Shown in pieces: positions 34,939 to 43,005 of a stretch of DNA of 64,000 nucleotides. The stretch is from Gammaproteobacteria bacterium (GTDB lineage Bacteria > Pseudomonadota > Gammaproteobacteria > Pseudomonadales > Pseudohongiellaceae): NCBI GenBank assembly GCA_021773355.1, contig JAJFKE010000023.1:248001-312000 (forward strand), given 5' to 3'. Both the position numbers and the translations under genes were made by a program. The number at the start of each line of letters is the position of its first letter. Position 1 is the first letter of the stretch. A model generated the notes under the pieces. That model searched no databases. It worked only from the letters and a program-made list of their open reading frames with translations, and had not been told where the DNA came from.

Positions 34939-37122
34939 TTAGAAGGAACCATTGATCTTCAAGGATACGACGCGGCCAGAGGTGGAGCACTGATCTTCAA
35001 TTTCTTCCAATATATTCGCTGATATGCGGCCTACAAAGCGCATGCGCTCCCGGCATTGCAAACCGCTGGCGGCGTTTCTGGCATCAAATCGGTAGGTGAT
35101 TCCGCGGGAGTCCACAAACTCAACAAAAGCGGTGGTGAAGGGATCGCCCAGATAAGACTCAATATCATCGATGTCATACACTTTCTCGTTGCCATCGAAG
35201 CGATTACTCCATTCTAGTCCGTAATTCGTGTTCCAGGACGGCAGGTCATGACGGAAACCCAAATTAAAGCGACCGCGATTGAAGCGAGCAAAACGGCGAT
35301 CGATACCCAGAAAAGGATCTCGAATTTCCGAGTCCACCACACTTACTCTTGAGGTAACGAGGAGATTTGGCATATCAAACATACGCATTCGTATACTCGC
35401 ATTCAGGCTAAGCCCCCACACTTCGCCGTCGCCAATATTGCCATTGGCCGACTGCAAATTGTCTTCGGAAGTTGACACGTCAATACGCTCGATCTTGTCC
35501 TTGTGCTCGTGGTAGAACAGATTGGCATCGATCACACCAATATCATCAGGTAATCGGTATTCGGCGTTTATGTCGTATTTCCAGAACCATTCCTGGCGCA
35601 AGTTTTCATTTCCAGCCAGGGTGTTGGAGTCATTATCCTGATCATCATTGGCTGCCACAAAATCGCTGAAGCTTAGCTGCCTAACTACTTTTTCGGCCGA
35701 GCCGCGAAGTTGAAGTTGCGGTGTCAGGTCATAACGGAAATCGACCTTGGGTTTTACAAAATCGAAGTCACGCTTCTTGTTAACGTCACCGGATTGGCTG
35801 ATTTCAGATAACTCATACAACAAAGTGCTTTCCAGGGACATGCTCGAATTGATTATCCAGTTATGGATGATGAATGGCTCATAGCGTATTTCTTCTACGC
35901 TGGAGTTAGCGTTAGACACAGTCTGTGGTACCAGGCCACCAAAGGCAGCTGACGGAGTTCCAGTGGAGTCAGGCAGACCCAGCGCTAAATTTGAATCGAG
36001 GATAGTTTGTGCCCGTTCCGCGCCAAACTCTATATCCTGCCCCTCGAAAATATCCATGGTGTAGGAGCCACGCACGATACGCTCCTTGGTGGTGCTGGCC
36101 AAATCGAGAAATAAATCCTTGGATTCGCTACCGCCTGCAAACACATCAAAGCGTTCTCGCGTAGACGCGCTATTGTCCTCGTTACTAATAAATAGAATCT
36201 TGAAACGACTTCCGCTTTCGGTCAAATATTCGTAGTCGCCGCCGATTTCCCAATTATCACGTTCACCAGGAATATCCTCTCGTTCCAGAGCCGTGACATT
36301 GGGCGACACGCGCAGGTTAGTGGTGTAGCGCAACACATCGGTTGGGTTGTCATTCTCCGAGTACAGCGCATTGAATCGAGCACTACTGCGCGCACTTATT
36401 TCATAACCAAGATTTAGGCTAAGATCATAGCTGGTTTGCTCGCGAGTCCTTTCCTCACGCACCTCGTCATTGAGAGAGAAGTCTCCTAAAATACTGGTTT
36501 CCTTACTGACCCGGTGGTCATAGCGCGGTTCGACGCTGGCACTGAGAACATAGTTCAATGCGCCGCTCTGCCCGCTATAAGAAAGTGAACCACCGGGCTC
36601 AGTCTCATGATCCAGATAACGGTCCATATTGACCTCATAGCTGAGACTATTTGACGAAAGCTCCCCAAACAAAACAACATTCACAACCTGACCACTGCCA
36701 CGAACATCCAATTCGCCAGAAGTGCCACGGATGATTTCGATGTAATCAACTTGATCTGCTGTGATTCGATTCATTTGGCCGCTGGTTTGGTTGCTCTTGC
36801 CAGCAGTGCGCTTGCCATTAATTAGTATTTGGCTGCCACCACTACCACTGCCCAAGCCGCGACCGCCACTTCCACCGCCCGGACCGCGACCTCTAAAGTT
36901 TCCACCTCCGCCACCAGTAGCTGTGCCTACGCCGGGTATTCGATCCAGCATATCCTGCGCCGTAATGGGCGCAAATTCCGTAAAATAGGAAGCTGGATAA
37001 ACAACGGTTGACTCTTCACCGACATTATCCTGCGCACTGGCAGATAGTGAAAATATAGTGAAATACAGAGCAGCTGAAAACCGTCCTAAAATGGCAAAGG
37101 GATGTGGGATTTTACGGCACAT
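34939..37122 (-). CDS. TonB-dependent receptor with a Gly-rich plug segment
   Basis: The 727-residue protein has a signal peptide (ALYFTIFSLSASAQ), a TonB plug domain (APITAQDMLDRIPGVGTATGG, then SQILINGKRTAGK and VDYIEIIRGTSGELDVRGSG), and a long beta-barrel. The plug contains an unusual Gly/Arg stretch (GGGGGNFRGRGPGGGSGG) of more than 25 residues just before the ILINGKR strand. It ends with KINGSF, a normal outer-membrane aromatic end. ATG 37122 gives a sound signal peptide; the track to 37155 starts with TTG. The substrate is unknown. It is divergent from the 37,400 gene, with a pair of palindromes between them. Confidence 0.9.
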   Translation of the reverse strand: MCRKIPHPFAILGRFSAALYFTIFSLSASAQDNVGEESTVVYPASYFTEFAPITAQDMLDRIPGVGTATGGGGGNFRGRGPGGGSGGRGLGSGSGGSQILINGKRTAGKSNQTSGQMNRITADQVDYIEIIRGTSGELDVRGSGQVVNVVLFGELSSNSLSYEVNMDRYLDHETEPGGSLSYSGQSGALNYVLSASVEPRYDHRVSKETSILGDFSLNDEVREERTREQTSYDLSLNLGYEISARSSARFNALYSENDNPTDVLRYTTNLRVSPNVTALEREDIPGERDNWEIGGDYEYLTESGSRFKILFISNEDNSASTRERFDVFAGGSESKDLFLDLASTTKERIVRGSYTMDIFEGQDIEFGAERAQTILDSNLALGLPDSTGTPSAAFGGLVPQTVSNANSSVEEIRYEPFIIHNWIINSSMSLESTLLYELSEISQSGDVNKKRDFDFVKPKVDFRYDLTPQLQLRGSAEKVVRQLSFSDFVAANDDQDNDSNTLAGNENLRQEWFWKYDINAEYRLPDDIGVIDANLFYHEHKDKIERIDVSTSEDNLQSANGNIGDGEVWGLSLNASIRMRMFDMPNLLVTSRVSVVDSEIRDPFLGIDRRFARFNRGRFNLGFRHDLPSWNTNYGLEWSNRFDGNEKVYDIDDIESYLGDPFTTAFVEFVDSRGITYRFDARNAASGLQCRERMRFVGRISANILEEIEDQCSTSGRVVSLKINGSF

Positions 37123-37227
37123 GTCTTGTTTCTCGTTGAAGGGTTCGGGACCCAATTATTTTAATTTAGCAGGTCAAATAGAAAGCAGAACCCTAGATAT
37201 CGGCTTTTGGTTCAATTTGTACCGATA

Positions 37228-37286
37228 TTGTCACAATTTATTGATTTGCGGATTATAGAAGAAGCTGACCGCCACATTTGTGACAA
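37228..37286. promoter_or_regulatory. Two TTGTNACAA palindromes in the divergent promoter region
   Basis: TTGTCACAA at 37,228-37,236 and TTGTGACAA at 37,278-37,286 are each self-complementary around one base and are spaced 50 bp apart (about five helical turns). They lie between the TonB receptor (minus) and the plus-strand UGSC cluster. I infer a dimeric regulator that could loop the DNA; the regulator is unknown. Confidence 0.45.
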
Positions 37287-37399
37287 ATTGTAGGGTCAGA
37301 GCTCTGTTTAGGCCCCAATTTCAAGCTCTGTAGCGGAATCCTGCATTTCTTAATCACGGCGGCCTGCGTTACACTAGGGTTTCGAAAAGCGGTGCCATT

Positions 37400-37744
37400 A
37401 TGAGCGAGTTAGAACAATCAACGAGTACAGAGCTAATGGCAGAAAGATCTTTTCTGGCAAAGATGCTTGCGGGTGAATATGGCCTCGCCCTAACCTACTG
37501 GGCCCTCTATTTTGTGGGTGCCGGACTGTTTGCGGTTTTTGGGTCTCGTGCTGTGGATGCCGAGCGCTGGATACCCTATCTGATCATGGTGGCGCTAATG
37601 ATGACGTATACGATTATTCTCATAATCGGCGTGCGGGCCGCCTATAAAGGACCGCAATTGTGGAAGGTAATGTCGCGCACGTCTTCAGTGTTTATGATCA
37701 TTAATATCCTAGTCGGCATTTCCACTCTTGGTTTTATCTACTGA
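37400..37744 (+). CDS. Small three-helix membrane protein
   Basis: A 114-residue protein with three predicted helices: LALTYWALYFVGAGLFAVFG, YLIMVALMMTYTIILIIGV, and SVFMIINILVGISTLGF. The N-terminus is polar and acidic. I do not recognise a family. It is first in a row with the thioredoxin-like fusion and the selenoprotein, and ends some 75 bases before the preferred start of the next gene, so it is probably cotranscribed with them. Confidence 0.65.
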   Translation: MSELEQSTSTELMAERSFLAKMLAGEYGLALTYWALYFVGAGLFAVFGSRAVDAERWIPYLIMVALMMTYTIILIIGVRAAYKGPQLWKVMSRTSSVFMIINILVGISTLGFIY

Positions 37745-37820
37745 GAAACATCAATTAGAACAGCTATTACCGGCTAAAACCGAACACAAGCTAAGCGTTA
37801 CCAATCACAGGAATCCCTTC

Positions 37821-39275
37821 TTGAACCAAGATACTGCAAACAACAATTCTACTCACTACGCACTGGTAGTTAAAAAGGATTGCCCCACCTGCGCTTTAAT
37901 TGAGCCGGTCATCAAATCCCTGGCCGACCATAGCGCACTATCACTCAAAGTATATGTGCAGGACGACCCTTCGTTTCCCGCAAATCTGAGCGGGGTCATT
38001 GACGACTCCACCCTTGAATACTCCTACCAGCAAGGAATAGAAATTGTTCCAACCTTAATTCGCTTCAAAGATAACAGTGAAGAGGAGTCGCGCATTTTCG
38101 GGTGGGAGAAAAAACAGTGGCAGAGTTTTACCGGTATTGACAAATTAGGTGCAGAACTGATCGAGTTTAAACCTGGCTGTGGTTCCAAAACACAGGATCC
38201 GGGAATGGAAGAAGTACTGGCACTTCGTTTTGGCGGGCAAGGCTTGCAAGCACGAACGGTGGAACTGGCAGAAGCCGAAGACATTATGGAAGCCTGCTAT
38301 GACCGCGGTTGGAGTGACGGCTTGCCGGTGGTGCCTCCCACTCCATTGAGAGTTATGCGCATGCTTAAAGGCTGCAGCCGCGATGCCGCGGAAATTATTG
38401 GTAATGTGCCCCCTGACAACGTTCCCTGCAGTATCGAAAAAATAGCGATAAACGCCGTGATGGCTGGTTGCAAACCAGAATATTTACCACTGGTAATCGC
38501 CTCAGTTGAAGCCGCATTGCAAGATCGCTTCTGCATGCACGGTCTACTCTGCACTACTTATTTTTCATCACCAGTGATGGTGGTGAGTGGCCCCATTACA
38601 AAACAGATTGGCATGAACTCCGGACTTAATGCCCTTGGCCAAGGCAATCGTGCCAATGCAACCATTGGTAGGGCGCTACAATTACTTATTCGTAATGTCG
38701 GTGGTGGTGTACCCGGTGGTATTGACCGCGCCACAATGGGCAACCCGGGCAAGTACACTTATTGTTTCGCGGAGGACGAAAGTGATGAGGACTGGGCAAG
38801 CCTGGCCATGGATCGTGGATTTGAACGCCGGGATTCCGTGGTTAGTCTATTTGCCGGTGATGGCTTGCAAGCTATACTCGATCAACAGTCGCGCACGGCT
38901 GCGTCACTGGCGAAAAGCATGGCATTGAGTTTACGCAGCGTAGCTCATAGCAAACTGTTTGGATTGGCCGATGCTATTCTGGTGGTTTGCCCGGAACATC
39001 GTCGCGTCTTTCGTGAAAGCGGTTGGAGCAAAGAGGACCTGCGCAAGGCTTTATACGAGGAGCTGATGACCCCCGGCTCTGAAATAATCAGAGGCGCAGC
39101 TGGTATTGCTGAAGGAATGCCGAAAAAATTCAAGGACAAGATTTTGAACAAATTTAGAGACGATGGATTGCACATTGTAACAACTGGTGGAACTGCCGGT
39201 ATGTTCTCTGCCATTATTGGAGGCTGGGTCGCTGCTGGTGAACGTGGCAGTCAAATCGTCTCGCAAAAACTTTAA
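37821..39275 (+). CDS. Thioredoxin-like domain fused to a large uncharacterised domain, partner of the UGSC selenoprotein
   Basis: A 484-residue protein of two parts. Residues about 10-105 form a thioredoxin-like domain with the redox motif CPTC (YALVVKKDCPTCALIEPV) and a cis-Pro-like GIEIVPTLIRF. The rest is a large domain I cannot name, with CYDRGWSDGLPVVPPTPLR, GPITKQIGMNSGLNALGQG, GGGVPGGIDRATMGNPGKY and, at the end, HIVTTGGTAGMFSAIIGGW. It has several conserved-looking cysteines (MLKGCS, VPCSIEK, DRFCMHG). The TTG start at 37821 is preferred: AGGA precedes it; the longer ATG at 37728 overlaps the previous gene and adds 31 polar residues. It lies 82 bp before the selenoprotein gene. A joint redox role is inferred from the CPTC motif and position. 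Confidence 0.75.
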   Translation: MNQDTANNNSTHYALVVKKDCPTCALIEPVIKSLADHSALSLKVYVQDDPSFPANLSGVIDDSTLEYSYQQGIEIVPTLIRFKDNSEEESRIFGWEKKQWQSFTGIDKLGAELIEFKPGCGSKTQDPGMEEVLALRFGGQGLQARTVELAEAEDIMEACYDRGWSDGLPVVPPTPLRVMRMLKGCSRDAAEIIGNVPPDNVPCSIEKIAINAVMAGCKPEYLPLVIASVEAALQDRFCMHGLLCTTYFSSPVMVVSGPITKQIGMNSGLNALGQGNRANATIGRALQLLIRNVGGGVPGGIDRATMGNPGKYTYCFAEDESDEDWASLAMDRGFERRDSVVSLFAGDGLQAILDQQSRTAASLAKSMALSLRSVAHSKLFGLADAILVVCPEHRRVFRESGWSKEDLRKALYEELMTPGSEIIRGAAGIAEGMPKKFKDKILNKFRDDGLHIVTTGGTAGMFSAIIGGWVAAGERGSQIVSQKL

Positions 39276-39357
39276 CCCCTGATATCTGTTATGAATAACT
39301 TCACAAAAGATGTTTACCTAAATCGAATAACGTAAACGAGAGTAAAGAGGAAAAATC

Positions 39358-39882
39358 ATGCACAGCCCTACCACCTTACTAGACCCGACCGCTGAATTAC
39401 AGCCGTCTGAGCGGCAGTTGTTGCCCAGACTGTCCAGTATTGCAGGCGCGACCATAGGCCTGCTCGACATATCCAAGCCCCGAGGTAAAGAATTCCTCGA
39501 CGAAGTACAAAAACATCTGGAGCAAGCAGGCGCTACCGTAAAGCGTTACACCAAGCCAACCTTTGCCAGGATTGCACCTACGGAATTGACACAGCAGATT
39601 AGTGTTGAATGTGACGCCGTGATTGAAGGACTCGCCGACTGAGGCTCATGTACCTCGTGCAGTTTGCATGACATCATGAACCTGGAAAGCAGAGGACTTC
39701 CTTCAGGCTTTGTCGCCTCACAGGAATTTGTGGACGCCGCCGCAGCTCAAGGCAAGTCATTAGGTATAAAACCCGCCAGTGTGTTTGTTGCGCATCCCAT
39801 TCAGGATCGAACCGACACAGAAATGGCAGAGCTGGCTCAGCACTCGATCGATGCAATAACTGCACTGATTTATAGCAAGTAG
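39358..39882 (+). CDS. UGSC-family selenoprotein (in-frame UGA at codon 95)
   Basis: An upstream frame from ATG 39358 (with AAGAGG before it) runs to TGA 39640-39642. The frame then continues without a break to TAG 39880-39882, making a 174-residue protein with residue 95 encoded by UGA. The junction reads AVIEGLAD-U-GSCTSCSLHD, which is the signature of the UGSC selenoprotein family first seen in marine metagenomes; Cys-containing homologues carry C-G-S-C at the same place. Part one has a Rossmann-like beginning (ATIGLLDISKPRG); part two ends in a helical segment (SIDAITALIYSK). A SECIS-like hairpin starts after the UGA and selC lies 24 kb away. The activity is unknown; U-G-S-C and C-T-S-C suggest a redox centre. 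Automated calls would split it into two ORFs (39,358-39,642 and 39,664-39,882). Confidence 0.9.
39640..39671 (+). promoter_or_regulatory. UGA codon and bacterial SECIS-like hairpin
   Basis: After UGA (39,640-39,642), TCGTGC (39,655-39,660) pairs with GCATGA (39,666-39,671), six pairs with one G-U, around the five-base loop AGTTT. The G in the second loop position lies 20 bases after the UGA, inside the 16-37 range and loop-G rule known for bacterial SECIS elements. It would recruit SelB. The fold was made by hand. Confidence 0.75.
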
Positions 39883-39886
39883 CTTT

Positions 39887-39904
39887 AAGGAGCCTCTGAA
39901 CAAG
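39887..39904 (+). repeat. Solo end repeat of the nqr-type element
   Basis: AAGGAGCCTCTGAACAAG matches the left end of the element at 8,678 in 17 of 18 positions (allowing for its flanking A) and is preceded by TTTA, so a TA flank is again present. The rest of that element is not found here. It sits between the selenoprotein stop and the hairpin at 39,910. Confidence 0.65.
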
Positions 39905-39909
39905 AATGT

Positions 39910-39940
39910 TTTGCGAGCGCAGCGAAGCTGCTCTTGCAAA
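39910..39940 (+). repeat. Hairpin between the selenoprotein and thiolase genes
   Basis: TTTGCGAGCGCAGC and GCTGCTCTTGCAAA pair over 14 positions with one mismatch and one G-U around the loop GAA; TCTTTAATTTG follows. It could be a weak terminator or attenuator that separates the selenoprotein transcript from the thiolase. Confidence 0.6.
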
Positions 39941-39971
39941 TCTTTAATTTGATGGACTGATGGAGAGTAGA

Positions 39972-41156
39972 ATGACCAGAGAAGCAGTAATCGTAGCAAC
40001 CGCACGCACTCCGATTGGCAAGGCCTACCGCGGCGCCTTTAATGACACCGACGCACCCACATTGGGTGGCCATGCAATCGCCGCTGCTGTTGCCCGAGCG
40101 GGAATCGATCCTACAGAAATAGACGATGTAATAATGGGCTGTGCCATGCAGCAAGGCTCTTCTGGCCAAAATATTGGCCGTACAGCAGGTGTTGCAGCCG
40201 GTCTACCAAGCGCTGTTGCCGGCATGAGTATGGATAGACAATGTGCCTCTGGAATGATGGCCATAGCCACAGCTGCAAAACAAATCATCGTAGATGGCAT
40301 GCCGATTGTGGTTGGTGGGGGTTTGGAATCAATTTCTCTGGTGCAGAATGAGCATCGCAACGGCTATCGCGCCCAAGACCCTAATGTTATAGCGAAATCA
40401 GAGCATGCCTATATGTCTATGCTGGAAACAGCCGAGATCGTTTCCAAGCGTTACAATGTCTCTCGCGATCAACAGGATGAATATGCTTTTCGCTCACAGC
40501 AGCGTACAGCCGCAGCACAATTAGCCGGGGCCTTCGATGATGAAATCGTACCCCTGGCATCGAAGATGTTATTCATGGATAAGGAAACCAAGCAGCAGAG
40601 TGTGCACGAGACACTGCTGGAGAAAGATGAAGGCAATCGCCCCACCACCACGCTGGAGGGATTGCAGGGTTTGAAGCCTGTATTCGAAGGTGGTGTGATT
40701 ACGGCCGGTAATGCCAGTCAACTATCAGACGGCGCCTCGGCTTCGGTGATTATGGACGGCAAGCTGGCTGAACAGAAAGGCCTGCAACCACTTGGCGCCT
40801 ATAGAGGCATGGCTGTCGCTGGTCTGGAGCCTGATGAAATGGGCATAGGCCCGGTTTTTGCGGTGCCTAAATTACTTGAGCGCAATAACCTTAAAATGGA
40901 CGATATCGGTCTTTGGGAATTGAATGAGGCCTTCGCGGTGCAAGTAATCTACTGCCGCGATACCCTGGGCATCCCCGATGAACTGCTAAATGTAAACGGC
41001 GGCGCCATATCAATTGGCCACCCTTATGGCATGAGCGGTGCACGCATGGTGGGACATGCCCTTATCGAAGGTAAACGCCGTGGTGCCAAGTACGTTGTTT
41101 GCACAATGTGCGTAGGTGGCGGGATGGGTGCGGCGGGCTTATTTGAGGTCTACTAG
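39972..41156 (+). CDS. Thiolase (acetyl-CoA acyltransferase family)
   Basis: A 394-residue thiolase with catalytic Cys in [17 protein letters not shown] motif ([11 protein letters not shown]), His in [17 protein letters not shown] and the second Cys in [15 protein letters not shown]. It cleaves or forms 3-ketoacyl-CoA. ATG 39972 is chosen because GGAG lies seven bases before it; the frame could start at 39960. No hydratase or dehydrogenase lies beside it, so the pathway (beta-oxidation or another acyl-CoA degradation) is not given. Confidence 0.92.
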   Translation: MTREAVIVATARTPIGKAYRGAFNDTDAPTLGGHAIAAAVARAGIDPTEIDDVIMGCAMQQGSSGQNIGRTAGVAAGLPSAVAGMSMDRQCASGMMAIATAAKQIIVDGMPIVVGGGLESISLVQNEHRNGYRAQDPNVIAKSEHAYMSMLETAEIVSKRYNVSRDQQDEYAFRSQQRTAAAQLAGAFDDEIVPLASKMLFMDKETKQQSVHETLLEKDEGNRPTTTLEGLQGLKPVFEGGVITAGNASQLSDGASASVIMDGKLAEQKGLQPLGAYRGMAVAGLEPDEMGIGPVFAVPKLLERNNLKMDDIGLWELNEAFAVQVIYCRDTLGIPDELLNVNGGAISIGHPYGMSGARMVGHALIEGKRRGAKYVVCTMCVGGGMGAAGLFEVY

Positions 41157-41175
41157 GCCAGTCCCTGCGCTGGTT

Positions 41176-41700
41176 TCAAACGCACATAGCGTCCAAGAAG
41201 TTAATGGTGGCTGCCTCGTCGAATTCCGATGACGGCAGTCGCTGATAACTGACCGAGTTCAGCTTCGCTGCGTTAATATTTCGCAGCAATATACTACCGA
41301 ATTGTTCTTCAACAGCTTCCTGAAACTCCGCATCCACTTCCATGAATTGTACAATTCGAGCTTGCAGATCGCGCAAGAAACTAAAACTCAATTCCGCCCT
41401 TTCTTCGATAGTCATCCTGCCATTTTCAGGATCTCTGTAAAACTTACACATGGCACTGTCACTATTAAAGCTTCGACTGAAGGCCTGATAGGAGTCTTCA
41501 AGCAAGGCGATAAAATGCTCCAGATCGGCGCCATCGATTCCAGGGTTATTCACTAACCTCCCGCTTGCTCGAAAGGTTTGCAAGGTACTGGAGATATAGT
41601 TAAAGCTTAAATTGGCACTCACTATGTCTTCCTGTGCATTGGCAACTGACAATGAACAGAGCAGGCAAAATACCAAGCTTGTGCAGATGGTCCTGTTCAT
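41176..41700 (-). CDS. Exported protein of unknown function
   Basis: A 174-residue protein with a signal peptide (SLVFCLLCSLSVANAQED) and a largely helical mature part (LEHFIALLEDSYQAFSRSF; FSFLRDLQARIVQFMEVDAE) with two cysteines, one at the very end (DAMCV). No known family is recognised. It converges with the thiolase gene and stands alone, so nothing can be said of its job. Confidence 0.6.
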   Translation of the reverse strand: MNRTICTSLVFCLLCSLSVANAQEDIVSANLSFNYISSTLQTFRASGRLVNNPGIDGADLEHFIALLEDSYQAFSRSFNSDSAMCKFYRDPENGRMTIEERAELSFSFLRDLQARIVQFMEVDAEFQEAVEEQFGSILLRNINAAKLNSVSYQRLPSSEFDEAATINFLDAMCV

Positions 41701-41751
41701 TTATTAATCCTGTGTAAAAGTCGTTTCCAAAAAGGGAAGCCGCAATCAGTA

Positions 41752-42135
41752 CTAGCCGGGTCCTACTAAATTATAGGGATTGCCGTATAGATCTCGTATA
41801 ACTCCTGATATACCCCAGGGGACCTCTTCTGGAGGCCCTACAATTTCCACCCCTTCCCGTGCCAATCTAGCCATATCAGCTATACAATCCGTACTGCTAA
41901 GCACCGTCATCAAATTTCTGCCCACCCTACTGATGTCCGACTCCTCACGCACCAACATCAAGACGAACTGTGTAGCCTGATTGCCCGCAGGACAAACTGT
42001 CAACCAACGCATGCCTGGAACGACTGCATCGTTATCCATACAAACCTGAAAGCCTAATTTATCCTGGTACCACTCGAGAGCTTTCTGCTGATCAGTTACA
42101 TAGATGGTAATATGCGACACCCTGTTGATTGTCAT
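41752..42135 (-). CDS. VOC (glyoxalase/bleomycin-resistance) family protein
   Basis: The 127-residue protein has the VOC start RVSHITIYVTDQQKALEWYQ with a metal-ligand His, KLGFQV, and a second half ending in DLYGNPYNLVGPG. Two beta-alpha-beta-beta-beta units are compatible with its length. It resembles the PhnB/lactoylglutathione-lyase-like group. Substrate unknown. Confidence 0.85.
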   Translation of the reverse strand: MTINRVSHITIYVTDQQKALEWYQDKLGFQVCMDNDAVVPGMRWLTVCPAGNQATQFVLMLVREESDISRVGRNLMTVLSSTDCIADMARLAREGVEIVGPPEEVPWGISGVIRDLYGNPYNLVGPG

Positions 42136-42244
42136 TGTCTTAGCCCTTCATAATTCTTGACACCCTGTTTCTCAGGTTTTCTTATTGCCTTTATTTGTGA
42201 TCGGAAAATTCTTATTTGATTTTTAATTCGAGCTTGCGCAAGCA

Positions 42245-42649
42245 CTAGTCATCAATTGATCGCACCGGGCTTCTGCCAATTTTTTTGTCACCGGTTCTTT
42301 TCTTTTGAATCAGGCGTCGTTCCCTGGACGCTCGCCCGGGCCTGGTAGCAATTCTTTTCCTATTCTCATGAGTAGCCGAAGCAACTAGCTGATGCAGTCG
42401 TTCGATTGCATCCTGTTTGTTTTTGTCCTGGCTTCTAAAGCGCTGCGCCTTGATTACAATGCAACCTTCACTATTTATTCTTCTATCGGCATAGGCCAGA
42501 ATGCGCTCTTTTATCTCTCGCGACAGACTGGAGCGGCGCACATCGAAGCGCAATTGCACCGCGGTTGACACTTTATTAACGTTCTGCCCGCCCGGACCGC
42601 TGGCACGAATGGCACTAAACTCAATTTCAGAATCTGCTATCTTCAACAT
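42245..42649 (-). CDS. arfB: Peptidyl-tRNA hydrolase ArfB (ribosome rescue)
   Basis: The 134-residue protein has the release-factor GGQ loop (IRASGPGGQNVNKVSTAVQL) and a Lys/Arg-rich tail (ATRPGRASRERRLIQKKR) that enters the mRNA channel of stalled ribosomes. This is the ArfB/YaeJ layout, without codon-recognition domains. It frees peptide from ribosomes stuck without a stop codon. Confidence 0.93.
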   Translation of the reverse strand: MLKIADSEIEFSAIRASGPGGQNVNKVSTAVQLRFDVRRSSLSREIKERILAYADRRINSEGCIVIKAQRFRSQDKNKQDAIERLHQLVASATHENRKRIATRPGRASRERRLIQKKRTGDKKIGRSPVRSIDD

Positions 42650-43005
42650 AGGATTTCGCTAGGCGGAGATTAGCCACCAAAAAAACAAGCCCACAAACTT
42701 AGCTGTCCACACAGGCAATTCAGGCAGTATATTCTGTTGCGGTTTATATGCCAGTCACGACCAGGCTTTTCACTAAGATCATCCTGCATTTTCGACTCCT
42801 GCGGCGAGTTCGCCACCCAAGGAAAAAAACCAACATGCCTCGAATTCAAAGGGCTGCAGCGCCTAATTAACACGAGATACCGTCCACTTGACCCAAAGCA
42901 CTGAGGATATCTTGATTCGCATTAGCGTCTAGGTTACTGTCGATATTCGCTACCGTGGACGAAATCGGCAGCCAACCTGTAAACCTAAAAAGAATAACTT
43001 AGCTT
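42650..43005. other. Gene-free stretch before the liv operon
   Basis: About 355 bases between divergent arfB and livJ. There is one short open frame on the minus strand (42,670-42,873) with no ribosome-binding site or family features. The promoter for the transporter operon must be here, but I cannot point to it. Confidence 0.4.

Noticed and set aside
36761..37011. Proline/threonine-rich frames opposite the receptor plug
   Set aside because: They are the reverse reading of the Gly-rich insert in the TonB receptor.
39664..39882. Independent 72-residue gene starting at 39,664
   Set aside because: It has no ribosome-binding site and continues in frame from the UGA of the preceding ORF; it is the second part of the selenoprotein.
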